A DNA stretch of 64,000 bases from Candidatus Saccharibacteria bacterium. Its GTDB lineage: Bacteria; Patescibacteriota; Saccharimonadia; Saccharimonadales; Saccharimonadaceae. The stretch lies in NCBI GenBank assembly GCA_016789455.1, contig JAEUQU010000002.1, forward strand, positions 186,001-250,000, given 5' to 3'. Positions 1-6,929 of this stretch are shown here, piece after piece. The position numbers and the translations under genes were made by a program. Position 1 is the first letter of the stretch, and each line of letters opens with the position of its first letter. The notes beneath the pieces were generated by a model. That model was given only the letters and a program-made list of their open reading frames with translations, searched no databases and was not told the DNA's origin.

Positions 1-520
1 GCTGTAGTGCCGCCCGGATGACCGCGCCGCCAAAGGCGACCGCCATGGAAGAAGCATACATAAGCGACCGCTCGCCCAGCTCGGTGCGGCGGGCAGCCTC
101 GGCGGCGGCAGTCAGGACGGCGCGGCCGACGCGCTGGAACGAGCCGCCGTCCAGTTCTTCGAGCTGGTCGGGGGTGAGGCGGTGACTTTCTTCGGTGCCA
201 GGTGCGCGCCATTCATGGAAGTCGACCCCCGGGGCATTGGGCGAAATGACGGGACGGCCGGTCGCGTTGGCCAGTATCGGGTCGATGATCCCGTTCTCGG
301 GGCGGCCCAGGTCGTCGCTCCAGGCTGGCAGCCGGATAAGCGGTGTCGCGCTCCGTTGCTTGGCGGGCAAGGTGACATAGACCTGCAGTGTCTGCTCGGA
401 ATCGTCGGATGAGAAACCGGTGCGGACCACGTGCCGCTCGCGAGACTCGCGTGAATACTGCAAAGCGGCCGTATCAAGCGGGTGGTCAAAGCGGAAGTCT
501 TCAAAGTTGGGGCGGTTCAT
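1..520 (-). CDS. Alpha/beta-hydrolase-like protein, 3' end cut by window edge
   Basis: Reads from an ATG at 520 down through the left edge, so only the N-terminal 173 residues are visible. The last part contains a small-residue/Ser-Ser-Met-Ala stretch followed by a glycine pair and a hydrophobic helix, which resembles the nucleophile elbow of alpha/beta hydrolases, but the canonical GxSxG glycines are replaced by alanine. The middle carries a 'SPNAPG' loop. Family assignment is tentative. The start is supported by a promoter whose -10 region ends about 8 bp from the ATG, giving a leaderless or nearly leaderless message, with a palindromic operator in the spacer. Divergent from pepP. Confidence 0.5.
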   Translation of the reverse strand, partial: MNRPNFEDFRFDHPLDTAALQYSRESRERHVVRTGFSSDDSEQTLQVYVTLPAKQRSATPLIRLPAWSDDLGRPENGIIDPILANATGRPVISPNAPGVDFHEWRAPGTEESHRLTPDQLEELDGGSFQRVGRAVLTAAAEAARRTELGERSLMYASSMAVAFGGAVIRAALQ

Positions 521-528
521 TGCGCCAT

Positions 529-557
529 ATTTTCACATGAAAACATATCATAGTCAA
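529..557 (-). promoter_or_regulatory. Promoter with embedded palindromic operator
   Basis: On the minus strand a TTGACT (-35, 552-557) is followed after 17 bp by GAAAAT (529-534). The spacer overlaps the near-palindrome TTTTCACATGAAAA (530-543), whose reverse complement recurs in another promoter at 11823-11836. The spacing and the placement over the promoter suggest a repressor site. Confidence 0.5.
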
Positions 558-643
558 TACTTACCGCGTCGCTGCCGTGGGCAAGGCTGTTGTATACCTT
601 ACACATCCGCTATAAAACTACCGTTTGGGCCGCTGCGGGGTGG

Positions 644-649
644 TATGCT
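644..649 (+). promoter_or_regulatory. -10 hexamer of pepP (leaderless candidate)
   Basis: TATGCT lies 8 bp before the pepP ATG at 658, which would put the transcription start on or next to the start codon. An AGGAGG sits only 2 bp from the ATG, too close for a normal Shine-Dalgarno interaction. No good -35 is seen. Confidence 0.4.
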
Positions 650-657
650 AGGAGGCA

Positions 658-1899
658 ATGATTCCAAATCCGTTCAATGCCGGTTTTTATAGCGGCAACC
701 GCCGTGCGTTGTCCGAGCAGCTGCCTGATAACGCCGTGGTGATTCTTGGTGCCCATCAGCACATGCAGGAGGCAGCTGATATCAATTTCGGGTTCCGGCA
801 GGAACCGAATTTCCAGTACCTTACCGGCATCATCGAGCCTGACTGGCGGCTGGTCATCGACAAGGCGAAGGGCCAGTCCATGCTGGTGCGTCCGCAGATG
901 AATGAGGTGCACGAGGCGTTCAACGGCCTGCTGACTGCCGAGGAGGCCATTGTCCGCAGCGGGGTCGACCGTGTCATGACCCAGGCCCAGTACCTGCGCT
1001 GGCTCAAGTCGGCGGTAGCGGCCAAGAAAACATTCTTCACCCTGTTTCCGCAGACGCGCCTGGCGCGCTTCATGCACATCGCCCTCAACCCGTCGCCGCG
1101 GTTGCTGGTGCGCCATCTCAAGGCGCACGGTGCCACACCGCAGGATTGCCGGCGCATGCTTTCCAAACTCAGGGCTATCAAGCAGGCCCCCGAGATCGAA
1201 GCATTACAGGCGGCCATCGATATCACCAATGCCGGGCTGGAAGCGGCTATCGCCCGCCGGCACGATTTCAGATATGAATACGAGTACGAGGCAATTATGT
1301 CCTATGAGTTTTTGCGGCACGGTGCCGAAGGCGTCGCCTGGAAACCGATCGTTGCCGCCGGCAAAAACAGCTGCATCATGCACCACCCCGACAATATGGG
1401 CCGCATCAAGTCGGGTGACTGGATCGTGACCGATGTCGGCGCACGCGTGCATGGCTATGTGGCCGATGTGGCACGGACATTCCCGACCGGCAAAAAATCG
1501 GCTGCCTGGCAGCGCGACATCCATGCCGCCGCCGTGGCCTATCACGACGAGGCGATGGCACTGATCCAGCCGGGCCGGCCGCTCAGTGAGTATGTGCAGG
1601 GCAGTGACCGTATCCTGCTCGAGAAGCTGCGCGCCCTGGGCCTGATATCGCGCAAGGGGCGGCGGGCAATGCGACGGCGCATGCCGCACGCCATCGGGCA
1701 TGGCCTGGGGATCGATGCGCATGATTCGCTCGGCGGCTTCGAGACCTTCCAGCCCGGCATGGTCCTGACAGTCGAGCCAGGCATCTATGTGCCGGAACGC
1801 GAGTTCGGCGTGCGCATCGAAAACGATATCTTAGTGACCGAAGACGGCCACCGTAACCTGAGCGGTGCGCTACCGATTGATATTGCGGTGTCAGCATAA
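658..1899 (+). CDS. pepP: Xaa-Pro aminopeptidase (M24B)
   Basis: Cytosolic metallopeptidase that removes an N-terminal residue preceding proline. The 413-residue protein has the aminopeptidase P N-terminal domain (about 1-135) and a pita-bread M24 catalytic domain (about 165-410). The expected dinuclear metal ligands are visible: Asp in 'TDVGA' (about 259), Asp in 'VADVART' (about 270), His in 'HAIGHGLG' (about 348), Glu in 'VEPGIY' and Glu in 'VRIEND'. Length is normal for bacterial PepP. It stands alone between the divergent hydrolase and a membrane protein gene, and probably feeds peptide recycling together with the peptide-binding protein downstream. Confidence 0.9.
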   Translation: MIPNPFNAGFYSGNRRALSEQLPDNAVVILGAHQHMQEAADINFGFRQEPNFQYLTGIIEPDWRLVIDKAKGQSMLVRPQMNEVHEAFNGLLTAEEAIVRSGVDRVMTQAQYLRWLKSAVAAKKTFFTLFPQTRLARFMHIALNPSPRLLVRHLKAHGATPQDCRRMLSKLRAIKQAPEIEALQAAIDITNAGLEAAIARRHDFRYEYEYEAIMSYEFLRHGAEGVAWKPIVAAGKNSCIMHHPDNMGRIKSGDWIVTDVGARVHGYVADVARTFPTGKKSAAWQRDIHAAAVAYHDEAMALIQPGRPLSEYVQGSDRILLEKLRALGLISRKGRRAMRRRMPHAIGHGLGIDAHDSLGGFETFQPGMVLTVEPGIYVPEREFGVRIENDILVTEDGHRNLSGALPIDIAVSA

Positions 1900-1929
1900 A
1901 CGAAATACGGTATACTGACGGGAAGGACT

Positions 1930-2316
1930 ATGAGTTCACAAGTAAGCATCAAACGTCAATTCGCCGTGTTTTGCCTGCGGCTGCTTTTCAATACGCTCGG
2001 GCTTTGGATCGCCATCCGCCTGCTGGCTGACAACGGCATTACCTTTACCGGCGGGCTGGAGCTGATATTCTTCGGCGGCCTGATGCTGTCGGTGGTCAAT
2101 ACGCTGCTCAAACCGATAATCGTCATCTTCTCGCTGCCTGCCATCCTGCTTTCGCTCGGGCTGTTCATGATCATTGTCAACGGCGTGATGGTCTTTATCG
2201 CGGCCGCACTGACACCGAGCCTCGACGTGACGTTCGGTGCGGCGGTACTGGCCGGTATGATCATCGCCGTGGTCAACTATGCCTTGTCGGGTGTGCTAGA
2301 ATTGAATAAACGATAG
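1930..2316 (+). CDS. Phage holin family 4-like (DUF360) membrane protein
   Basis: A 128-residue integral membrane protein with four hydrophobic segments (about 12-32, 40-65, 70-95, 100-122). The pattern with 'NTLLKPI' between the second and third segments is typical of the Phage_holin_4_2 family, widespread chromosomal proteins of unknown role, not evidence of a prophage. A TATACT at 1911-1916 and GGAAGG just before the ATG suggest its own promoter with a very short leader. secG follows after 10 bp, so the three genes 1930-4330 are probably co-transcribed. Confidence 0.75.
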   Translation: MSSQVSIKRQFAVFCLRLLFNTLGLWIAIRLLADNGITFTGGLELIFFGGLMLSVVNTLLKPIIVIFSLPAILLSLGLFMIIVNGVMVFIAAALTPSLDVTFGAAVLAGMIIAVVNYALSGVLELNKR

Positions 2317-2326
2317 AGGAGAATCC

Positions 2327-2536
2327 ATGTTACAAATAATTGCCATCGTGTCCGGTATCCTGATGATCATCATGATCCTGCTGCAGCAGCGCGGCGCCTC
2401 GCTCGGAGCCGGTTTTGGTAGCTCCGGTGAGCTCTACACCTCCCGTCGCGGTACTGATAAGAGCCTGTTTGAAGCGACCATCGTAGCAGCGGTCGTCTTT
2501 ACCGCTTCCATCATTATCTCGCTAGTCCGCGGGTAG
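2327..2536 (+). CDS. secG: Preprotein translocase subunit SecG
   Basis: A 69-residue protein with two transmembrane helices separated by the conserved 'LLQQRGASLGAGFG' loop that marks SecG. It assists SecYE during protein export across the membrane. A clear GAGGAG ribosome-binding site precedes the ATG. The next gene starts immediately after its stop codon, so SecG is made in one operon with a membrane-anchored peptide-binding protein. Confidence 0.9.
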   Translation: MLQIIAIVSGILMIIMILLQQRGASLGAGFGSSGELYTSRRGTDKSLFEATIVAAVVFTASIIISLVRG

Positions 2537-4330
2537 GTGCACGTGGCCCAAGGCAGCAAAAGCGATAAAGACTTTGAGCAGACCGATGGCCCGGCACCGG
2601 GCCATGAGGTCGGCCGTCTCAAGCGGCTGGAGCGGGCCACCGCATTGCATGCCAACAACTTCATCATCAGGCGCATCGAGAATCTCAAGGAAGTCCGCCG
2701 GACGGCCATATTCTGGGTCATCTGTGCCGCTGCTTTGATTATCATCGGTGCCATCCAGGTCAATCTCAGCCGGCCGCTATACAGCCATGTCGGCCAGCGT
2801 GAAGGCGGCAGCTATGTGGAGGGTATGGTCGGTGAAGTCGCCACGCTCAATCCGATTCTGGTTACCAGCGCCGCCGAACGCTCGGTCTCGCGCCTGCTGT
2901 TCGCCAGCCTGCTAAGCGTTGATGAGGAAGGTGAATATGTAGGGCAGCTCGCCCGGTCGTGGTCGCTTGATGATACCGGCAAGGTCTACACCGTCGATCT
3001 GAAACCAAACCTCAAGTGGAGCGATGGCGTCGCCCTGACCAGCCGCGACGTCGTCTTTACTGTCCAGACCATCCAGAACCCGGCCGTGCGCTCGCCCTAT
3101 GCCAGTGCCTGGCGCGAGGTGATCATCGAAGCCGTCGACGACGACACGCTGACCATCAAACTGCCAAGCGAGTACGCGCCGTTCCTGGGCTCCCTGACCG
3201 TCGGCATCCTGCCGCAGCACCTGCTGGCCTCGGTCTCTGCCGACCGTCTCCGTAACGCCAGCTTCAATGAACGCCCCCTGGTGGGCAGCGGTCCCTTCGA
3301 TTTCCGTAGCCTCTCTGCCGGCCGCAGCCAGAATTCCCAGCAGGATATCACCCTGACTGCCAGCGATACCTACCTGGGCGGCAAGCCCAAGGTTGAGCGC
3401 TTCATTATGCGCCTATATGAGGATAGCGATCAGCTGACCAACGCCCTGCGTGACCGGGAAATCATGGCTGCGACCGACATTCCGCACAACCAGCTGGATG
3501 TCTTCAAAGATGACAAATCGCTGCGCATCAGCAACCTGAAGCCCTTCAGCGCCGTCTACGCCTTCTTCAAGCAAAGCGCGCCGCCACTCGACGATGCCAA
3601 GGTGCGCAAAGCACTGCTGATGGCTCTGGACCGCCCGAATCTTGTCAGCAAGCTGCAAGGCGTCGAGCTGATCGAAGGGCCGCTGCTGCCCGGCCAGCTG
3701 GGCTACGATCCGAATGCCCGCCAGGCTGGTTACGACCCGGCTAAGGCCGCCGCGCTGCTCGATGAAGCCGGCTGGAAGCTCTCGGGTAATGTCCGCAAGA
3801 AAGACGGGCAGCCGTTGCATATCAACCTGGTCGGCATCAACAGCGGCGACTATAACCAGGTACTCGATTCATTGCACGCGGCCTGGTCCCGCCTGGGCGT
3901 AGAGGTCAAGTCGAACCTCGAGACCCGCGAGGGCTTCCAGGCCAATGTCATCTCTCCGCACTCCTACGACGTACTGGTTTACGAACTGTCCCTGGGCCGC
4001 GACAGCGACACCTTTGCCTACTGGCACTCTTCCCAGGCCGAACCGGGCCGCCTGAACCTGGCCGAATACCGTTCACCGCTGGCTGACGAAGCACTCAACT
4101 CCGGCCGTATCCGGGGAGACCAGGCTCTGCGTGCTATCAAGTACAAGGCCTTTGCCAACACCTGGCTGGCCGACACGCCGGCAATCGCCCTGTATCGTCC
4201 GAACGTCGCGTATGTATCATTAGCCAAGACGAAGTCCGTCACTGACCGCGAAGTCGGTGATATTACCGAGCGCCTGAGCAACGTCGTCTACTGGTCGGCC
4301 GAAGCCGGCTGGCTCGACAATACCCGCTAG
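2537..4330 (+). CDS. Family 5 extracellular solute-binding protein (peptide ABC type)
   Basis: A 597-residue OppA/DppA-like protein. An N-terminal cytosolic stretch of about 55 residues precedes one membrane helix ('FWVICAAALIIIGAI', about 59-75), so the binding domain (about 90-590) is anchored rather than released. Family features include the 'DGVALTSRDVVFT' and 'SAVYAFFKQSAPP' regions. It likely captures peptides for uptake, but no permease or ATPase genes are adjacent. The start is a GTG directly after the secG stop; an in-frame GTG at 2543 is an alternative. Ends 68 bp before a tRNA. Confidence 0.8.
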   Translation: MHVAQGSKSDKDFEQTDGPAPGHEVGRLKRLERATALHANNFIIRRIENLKEVRRTAIFWVICAAALIIIGAIQVNLSRPLYSHVGQREGGSYVEGMVGEVATLNPILVTSAAERSVSRLLFASLLSVDEEGEYVGQLARSWSLDDTGKVYTVDLKPNLKWSDGVALTSRDVVFTVQTIQNPAVRSPYASAWREVIIEAVDDDTLTIKLPSEYAPFLGSLTVGILPQHLLASVSADRLRNASFNERPLVGSGPFDFRSLSAGRSQNSQQDITLTASDTYLGGKPKVERFIMRLYEDSDQLTNALRDREIMAATDIPHNQLDVFKDDKSLRISNLKPFSAVYAFFKQSAPPLDDAKVRKALLMALDRPNLVSKLQGVELIEGPLLPGQLGYDPNARQAGYDPAKAAALLDEAGWKLSGNVRKKDGQPLHINLVGINSGDYNQVLDSLHAAWSRLGVEVKSNLETREGFQANVISPHSYDVLVYELSLGRDSDTFAYWHSSQAEPGRLNLAEYRSPLADEALNSGRIRGDQALRAIKYKAFANTWLADTPAIALYRPNVAYVSLAKTKSVTDREVGDITERLSNVVYWSAEAGWLDNTR

Positions 4331-4353
4331 ACATTTTCTCACTGCTAGGCTAC

Positions 4354-4359
4354 TATACT
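4354..4359 (+). promoter_or_regulatory. -10 of tRNA-Leu(GAG) promoter
   Basis: The block GCTACTATACTGTYTGTAC appears upstream of tRNA-Leu(GAG) and, nearly identical, upstream of tRNA-Leu(CAG) at about 8590-8608. The shared TATACT is taken as the -10. Confidence 0.5.
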
Positions 4360-4398
4360 GTCTGTACTAGTAACCACTAGGGTACATCCTGGAAATAT

Positions 4399-4487
4399 GC
4401 GCGAATGGCGGAATTGGTAGACGCGCTAGCTTGAGGGGCTAGTGACCGCTTTAGGTCGTGGAGGTTCAAGTCCTCTTTCGCGCACCA
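4399..4487 (+). tRNA. tRNA-Leu (anticodon GAG)
   Basis: Acceptor stem GCGCGAA pairs with TTCGCGC, anticodon stem CTAGC/GCTAG encloses loop TTGAGGG (anticodon GAG), a long class II variable arm follows, and the CCA end is encoded. Reads CUC/CUU leucine codons. Confidence 0.95.
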
Positions 4488-4494
4488 TGGTAAG

Positions 4495-4517
4495 AGCCGG
4501 TCTTTTGGCCGGTTTTT
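4495..4517 (+). terminator. Rho-independent terminator after tRNA-Leu(GAG)
   Basis: CCGGTC/GGCCGG hairpin with a four-T loop followed by a T run. Confidence 0.65.
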
Positions 4518-4543
4518 GCTTTGGGCGGGGTGGCGAACATTCC

Positions 4544-4572
4544 TTGACAAAACATTAGTAAAATTGTAATAT
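4544..4572 (+). promoter_or_regulatory. Consensus sigma-70 promoter
   Basis: TTGACA (4544-4549), 17 bp spacer, TAATAT (4567-4572). One of the best promoters in the window and it drives a GC-rich gene of unknown function. Confidence 0.75.
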
Positions 4573-4612
4573 TTAACCGTCATCCGACCGGAACGAGCGT
4601 AAGGAGCGTCAT

Positions 4613-5287
4613 ATGACGCAGCCCACGGACACCCACACCTTCCTGCTGCCCCCGGCCGTCAACCCGGCGACCGCCACCGCCGAGATCGAGGCGGCGCTGG
4701 CCGCCTATCAGGCGATGCTGGACACGGCAGTCGCCGAGCCGCTGACGGACCACCTGCACTTCGTGGCCGCGGCTGCCGACTTCCGCGTGAAGTACGGCTT
4801 CGTGGCGCAGCTGCTGGGCATCGCTGAGGCCGACAACCCCGACTTCATCACCGAGGCCTGGTGGACCAACCTGTCCATCATCGGCTTCGCGGCCACCGGC
4901 ATCACGGCGCAGGACGTCCGGCGCCAGCTCGACTCGCTGCCCGACACCGCCGAGCTGTGCAACCGCCTGGCCCTGCAGCCCGATGTGAGGCCGCAGGGCA
5001 CCGACAAGCTGTACCGGCTCGTCGACCACGCCATCCACGAGCTGCTCCGGCACTTCTGGTACCTGGCGACGGACAGCCTGACGCTGGACGGCGAGCGGAT
5101 GGATGGCCCGCTGACGCACCACCGCAACATCGTCGAGCACTTCTGGGCCCTCGGCCTGATGATCGGCACGCTCGGTGACGAGTTTCCTCTGCCGGACATC
5201 ACCGACCAGAAGGAGGGCCGCGCCGCCTGGCGGTGCAACATCTACCGCCTGGTGCTGCAGCTGCTGGGCTACCAGCCGGCCAGCTAG
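4613..5287 (+). CDS. Hypothetical GC-rich-cassette protein, 224 aa
   Basis: I do not recognise this family. The 224-residue protein has no signal peptide and no membrane span. It looks mostly alpha-helical, with Trp/His/Phe-rich helices such as 'HELLRHFWYLATD' and 'IVEHFWALGLMIG'. Base composition is far above neighbours: sampled lines are 67-77% GC against about 60% next door. It has a consensus promoter, an AAGGAG site 6 bp before the ATG, and a very long 3' hairpin. It is the first of nine similarly built GC-rich cassettes in this window. Acquisition from a high-GC organism such as an actinobacterial host is possible but unproven. Confidence 0.75.
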   Translation: MTQPTDTHTFLLPPAVNPATATAEIEAALAAYQAMLDTAVAEPLTDHLHFVAAAADFRVKYGFVAQLLGIAEADNPDFITEAWWTNLSIIGFAATGITAQDVRRQLDSLPDTAELCNRLALQPDVRPQGTDKLYRLVDHAIHELLRHFWYLATDSLTLDGERMDGPLTHHRNIVEHFWALGLMIGTLGDEFPLPDITDQKEGRAAWRCNIYRLVLQLLGYQPAS

Positions 5288-5294
5288 GCCGCTA

Positions 5295-5350
5295 CGGGCC
5301 CGAAGGTCTCCCGGATCGCATCTGATCCGGGGGCCTTCGGGCCCGATTTT
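5295..5350 (+). terminator. Long stable hairpin and T run
   Basis: CGGGCCCGAAGG (5295-5306) pairs with CCTTCGGGCCCG (5334-5345), with an inner CCCGGATC/GATCCGGG stem, followed by a short T run. Confidence 0.8.
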
Positions 5351-5412
5351 CGTTATGGAGCATTGCCATTTTGATTACTCACTAAACAGAGGTAAGAGTA
5401 AGCATAAGCCTA

Positions 5413-5441
5413 TTGACTTTTGTGGCAATTTGTGCTACAAT
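5413..5441 (+). promoter_or_regulatory. Promoter of first small paralog
   Basis: TTGACT (5413-5418), 17 bp, TACAAT (5436-5441). The predicted start of transcription falls on the ATG of a five-codon reading frame at 5448. Confidence 0.75.
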
Positions 5442-5447
5442 TATAGT

Positions 5448-5465
5448 ATGGTCGTCGCCCGATGA
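5448..5465 (+). other. Leaderless mini-ORF (5 codons)
   Basis: ATG GTC GTC GCC CGA TGA begins 6 bp after the -10 box. A second mini-ORF with the same first codons and the same distance to its -10 precedes the paralog at 6052. Possible leader peptide or a device that loads ribosomes. Confidence 0.45.
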
Positions 5466-5487
5466 CCCGATCCGACAGGAGATGATT

Positions 5488-5844
5488 GTGACCGTTTCTG
5501 GAGCTCTTGCCGCCAGCCCCCTCGAGGCCATCGCCGATGCTGCCATCGGCCTCGGGCTGCAGCGGACGCGGGAGCTGACCATGACCGGTTTCCACACCGA
5601 CAGCGGCTACGACGCCGGCTTCTTGCTCGGCGTCCAGCGCGACGGGAAGGCCATCAGCCTCACCTCGCTCACCACCGGGACCCAGTACGGGTTCATGATG
5701 GTGCCGGACACGATCCGCGCAGACCGCGCCCACGTGGTGCTCGGCATCATGCAGGGTTCGGTGATGGACGAGGCCAACCGCCGGCGGATGACACTGCTCC
5801 GCGGTGAACGTGGACAGATCATCGCCGTCCCCGGCTGGCGCTGA
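5488..5844 (+). CDS. Small hypothetical protein, paralog of 6052-6417
   Basis: A 118-residue cytosolic-looking protein of no family I know. It is clearly homologous to the next gene: both contain 'RTREL', 'GF.TDS.YD.G', 'TTGT.YGF', 'MT..RG..' and end in 'VPGW'. The start is the GTG at 5488 because AGGAG lies 6 bp before it, whereas the in-frame ATG at 5482 touches that site. GC-rich codon choice contrasts with its AT-rich promoter. It is preceded by a leaderless mini-ORF and followed by two consecutive hairpins. Function unknown; the 'TTGTQYGF' segment looks like a beta hairpin, suggesting a small beta-rich binding fold. Confidence 0.7.
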   Translation: MTVSGALAASPLEAIADAAIGLGLQRTRELTMTGFHTDSGYDAGFLLGVQRDGKAISLTSLTTGTQYGFMMVPDTIRADRAHVVLGIMQGSVMDEANRRRMTLLRGERGQIIAVPGWR

Positions 5845-5859
5845 CCGTGCCGCCTCAAA

Positions 5860-5919
5860 GCGGCCACCCGGTTCTATACCGGGTGGCCGCTGTACCACCT
5901 TTTGGCAGGTGGTTTTTTT
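5860..5919 (+). terminator. Double hairpin, second with T run
   Basis: A 13-bp perfect stem (5860-5890) is followed by ACCACCT/AGGTGGT and seven Ts (5894-5919). The first hairpin probably protects the mRNA end, the second terminates. Confidence 0.8.
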
Positions 5920-5963
5920 GTTTCAAAAGCTTTGCAAACAGGATATAAATAAGCTTATGCTTA

Positions 5964-5992
5964 TTGACTTTCTTGCTAAAATATGATAGTAT
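5964..5992 (+). promoter_or_regulatory. Promoter of second small paralog
   Basis: TTGACT (5964-5969), 17 bp, TAGTAT (5987-5992). Same geometry as the promoter at 5413, with an ATG 6 bp after the -10. Confidence 0.7.
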
Positions 5993-5998
5993 ATAAGT

Positions 5999-6040
5999 AT
6001 GGTCATCGCTCACCCGAGTGGGTCCACGACCTCCGTTTGA
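5999..6040 (+). other. Leaderless mini-ORF (13 codons plus stop)
   Basis: Starts ATG GTC ATC GCT, parallel to ATG GTC GTC GCC at 5448, and ends 11 bp before the ATG of the paralog. Its stop overlaps the start of the AAGGGA ribosome-binding site, so translation of the two could be coupled. Confidence 0.45.
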
Positions 6041-6051
6041 AGGGACCTTGC

Positions 6052-6417
6052 ATGAGCACTCCGTTCACGCTCTTCGGCGCCAACGATGTCCTCGACCTGC
6101 TGACTCCCTACGTGGAGAAGGCCGTGGCCCGGACGCGGGAGCTGAGGATCGACGGCTTCGACACCGACAGCCTGTACGACATCGGCTACCTGCGCCGCGC
6201 CCAGGCCGGGAGCACCAACTTCTGCCTGGTCTCCCGCACCACGGGCACGGAGTACGGCTTCGCCGTCCGCAGTGAAGCTGCCATCGGTGACAGCGTCCAG
6301 GTCTTCCTGACGCACATCGGCAACAGCCCGCTGCAGCCTGAGCAGATGATCGAGATGACCATCCGCCGGGGCACGCACAACCAGATGACGGTCGTGCCGG
6401 GTTGGGCTCGCGCCTGA
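6052..6417 (+). CDS. Small hypothetical protein, paralog of 5488-5844
   Basis: A 121-residue protein homologous to its upstream neighbour over nearly its full length ('RTRELRIDGFDTDSLYDIG', 'SRTTGTEYGF', 'MTIRRGTHNQ', 'VPGWA'). AAGGGA lies 6 bp before the ATG. The pair evidently arose by tandem duplication that included the promoter and mini-ORF, yet coding sequences have diverged to roughly a third identity by eye, so both copies have probably been kept by selection. No known domain is recognised and there is no export signal. Confidence 0.7.
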   Translation: MSTPFTLFGANDVLDLLTPYVEKAVARTRELRIDGFDTDSLYDIGYLRRAQAGSTNFCLVSRTTGTEYGFAVRSEAAIGDSVQVFLTHIGNSPLQPEQMIEMTIRRGTHNQMTVVPGWARA

Positions 6418-6464
6418 CCCTCTCCCGTCCCTCACGGAAAAGGACCGGCAATCAGCCAGTCCGC

Positions 6465-6498
6465 ACCGCTCTCCTCGGAGGGCGGTTTTCCTTTTTTG
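6465..6498 (+). terminator. Rho-independent terminator
   Basis: ACCGC-T-CTCC / GGAG-G-GCGGT hairpin (6465-6486) followed by TTTTCC and a six-T run. It sits just before the convergent gene end at 6504. Confidence 0.75.
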
Positions 6499-6503
6499 AG
6501 TGG

Positions 6504-6779
6504 TTACGCTACGCGTTTATCCTTGCTGGGATCGTAGCCGATGACGGCATTATCATCGGGATCATCCAGCTCGGTATCGCCGATGATGCCGGTGTTGTAG
6601 CGTTCGGTCTCATCGGTGTCGGAGTAGTCGGTCAGCGGGTGCTGCTCAAACGGCATGTCGGCCTCTTTGTCGGGCGAATCGAAGGGCGGGCCGGTGCGTT
6701 CGTCATCGTCATTGTGCTGTGCCTGCTGGGGCGTAAAGTTGTCCTCGGTCGGCTGGGCGGACGCAGCGATATCTCTCAT
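6504..6779 (-). CDS. Acidic, probably disordered 91-aa protein
   Basis: Hydrophilic protein rich in Asp, Glu, Pro and Thr with no predicted hydrophobic core, no signal peptide and no recognised family. The start is well supported by AAGGAG eight bases upstream of the ATG on the minus strand and a GATAATAC -10-like element further up. Convergent with the paralog pair and divergent from the FAD oxidase. It may be a small stress or scaffold protein, but nothing in the sequence shows this. Confidence 0.6.
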   Translation of the reverse strand: MRDIAASAQPTEDNFTPQQAQHNDDDERTGPPFDSPDKEADMPFEQHPLTDYSDTDETERYNTGIIGDTELDDPDDNAVIGYDPSKDKRVA

Positions 6780-6899
6780 GAGTTAGCTCCTTGTTTAGTC
6801 ACGTAGTATTATCGGCGGTGCCGGCCGGCGCGGCTATAAACTATTTTACAGTTGTCGGGCCGAGCATAAGTGGCAATGTGTGGTAGTATATAGACAACA

Positions 6900-6929
6900 A
6901 TGCTTGAAAGAGAAACTGTATTTTCATGA
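6900..6929 (+). other. Nine-codon upstream ORF overlapping the oxidase start
   Basis: TAGTAT (6884-6889) lies 10 bp before an ATG at 6900. The nine-codon frame ends in TGA (6927-6929), overlapping the ATG of the oxidase (6926) as ATGA. This would couple translation of the oxidase to a nearly leaderless mini-ORF. Confidence 0.4.

Noticed and set aside
1930-2316. Prophage holin
   Set aside because: Family name contains holin, but neighbours are housekeeping genes and no lysin or phage structural gene is near.
4613-6417. Cloning-vector or contaminating DNA
   Set aside because: GC-rich composition raised suspicion, but the same cassette style recurs at several distant places flanked by native genes and tRNAs, so contamination is unlikely.
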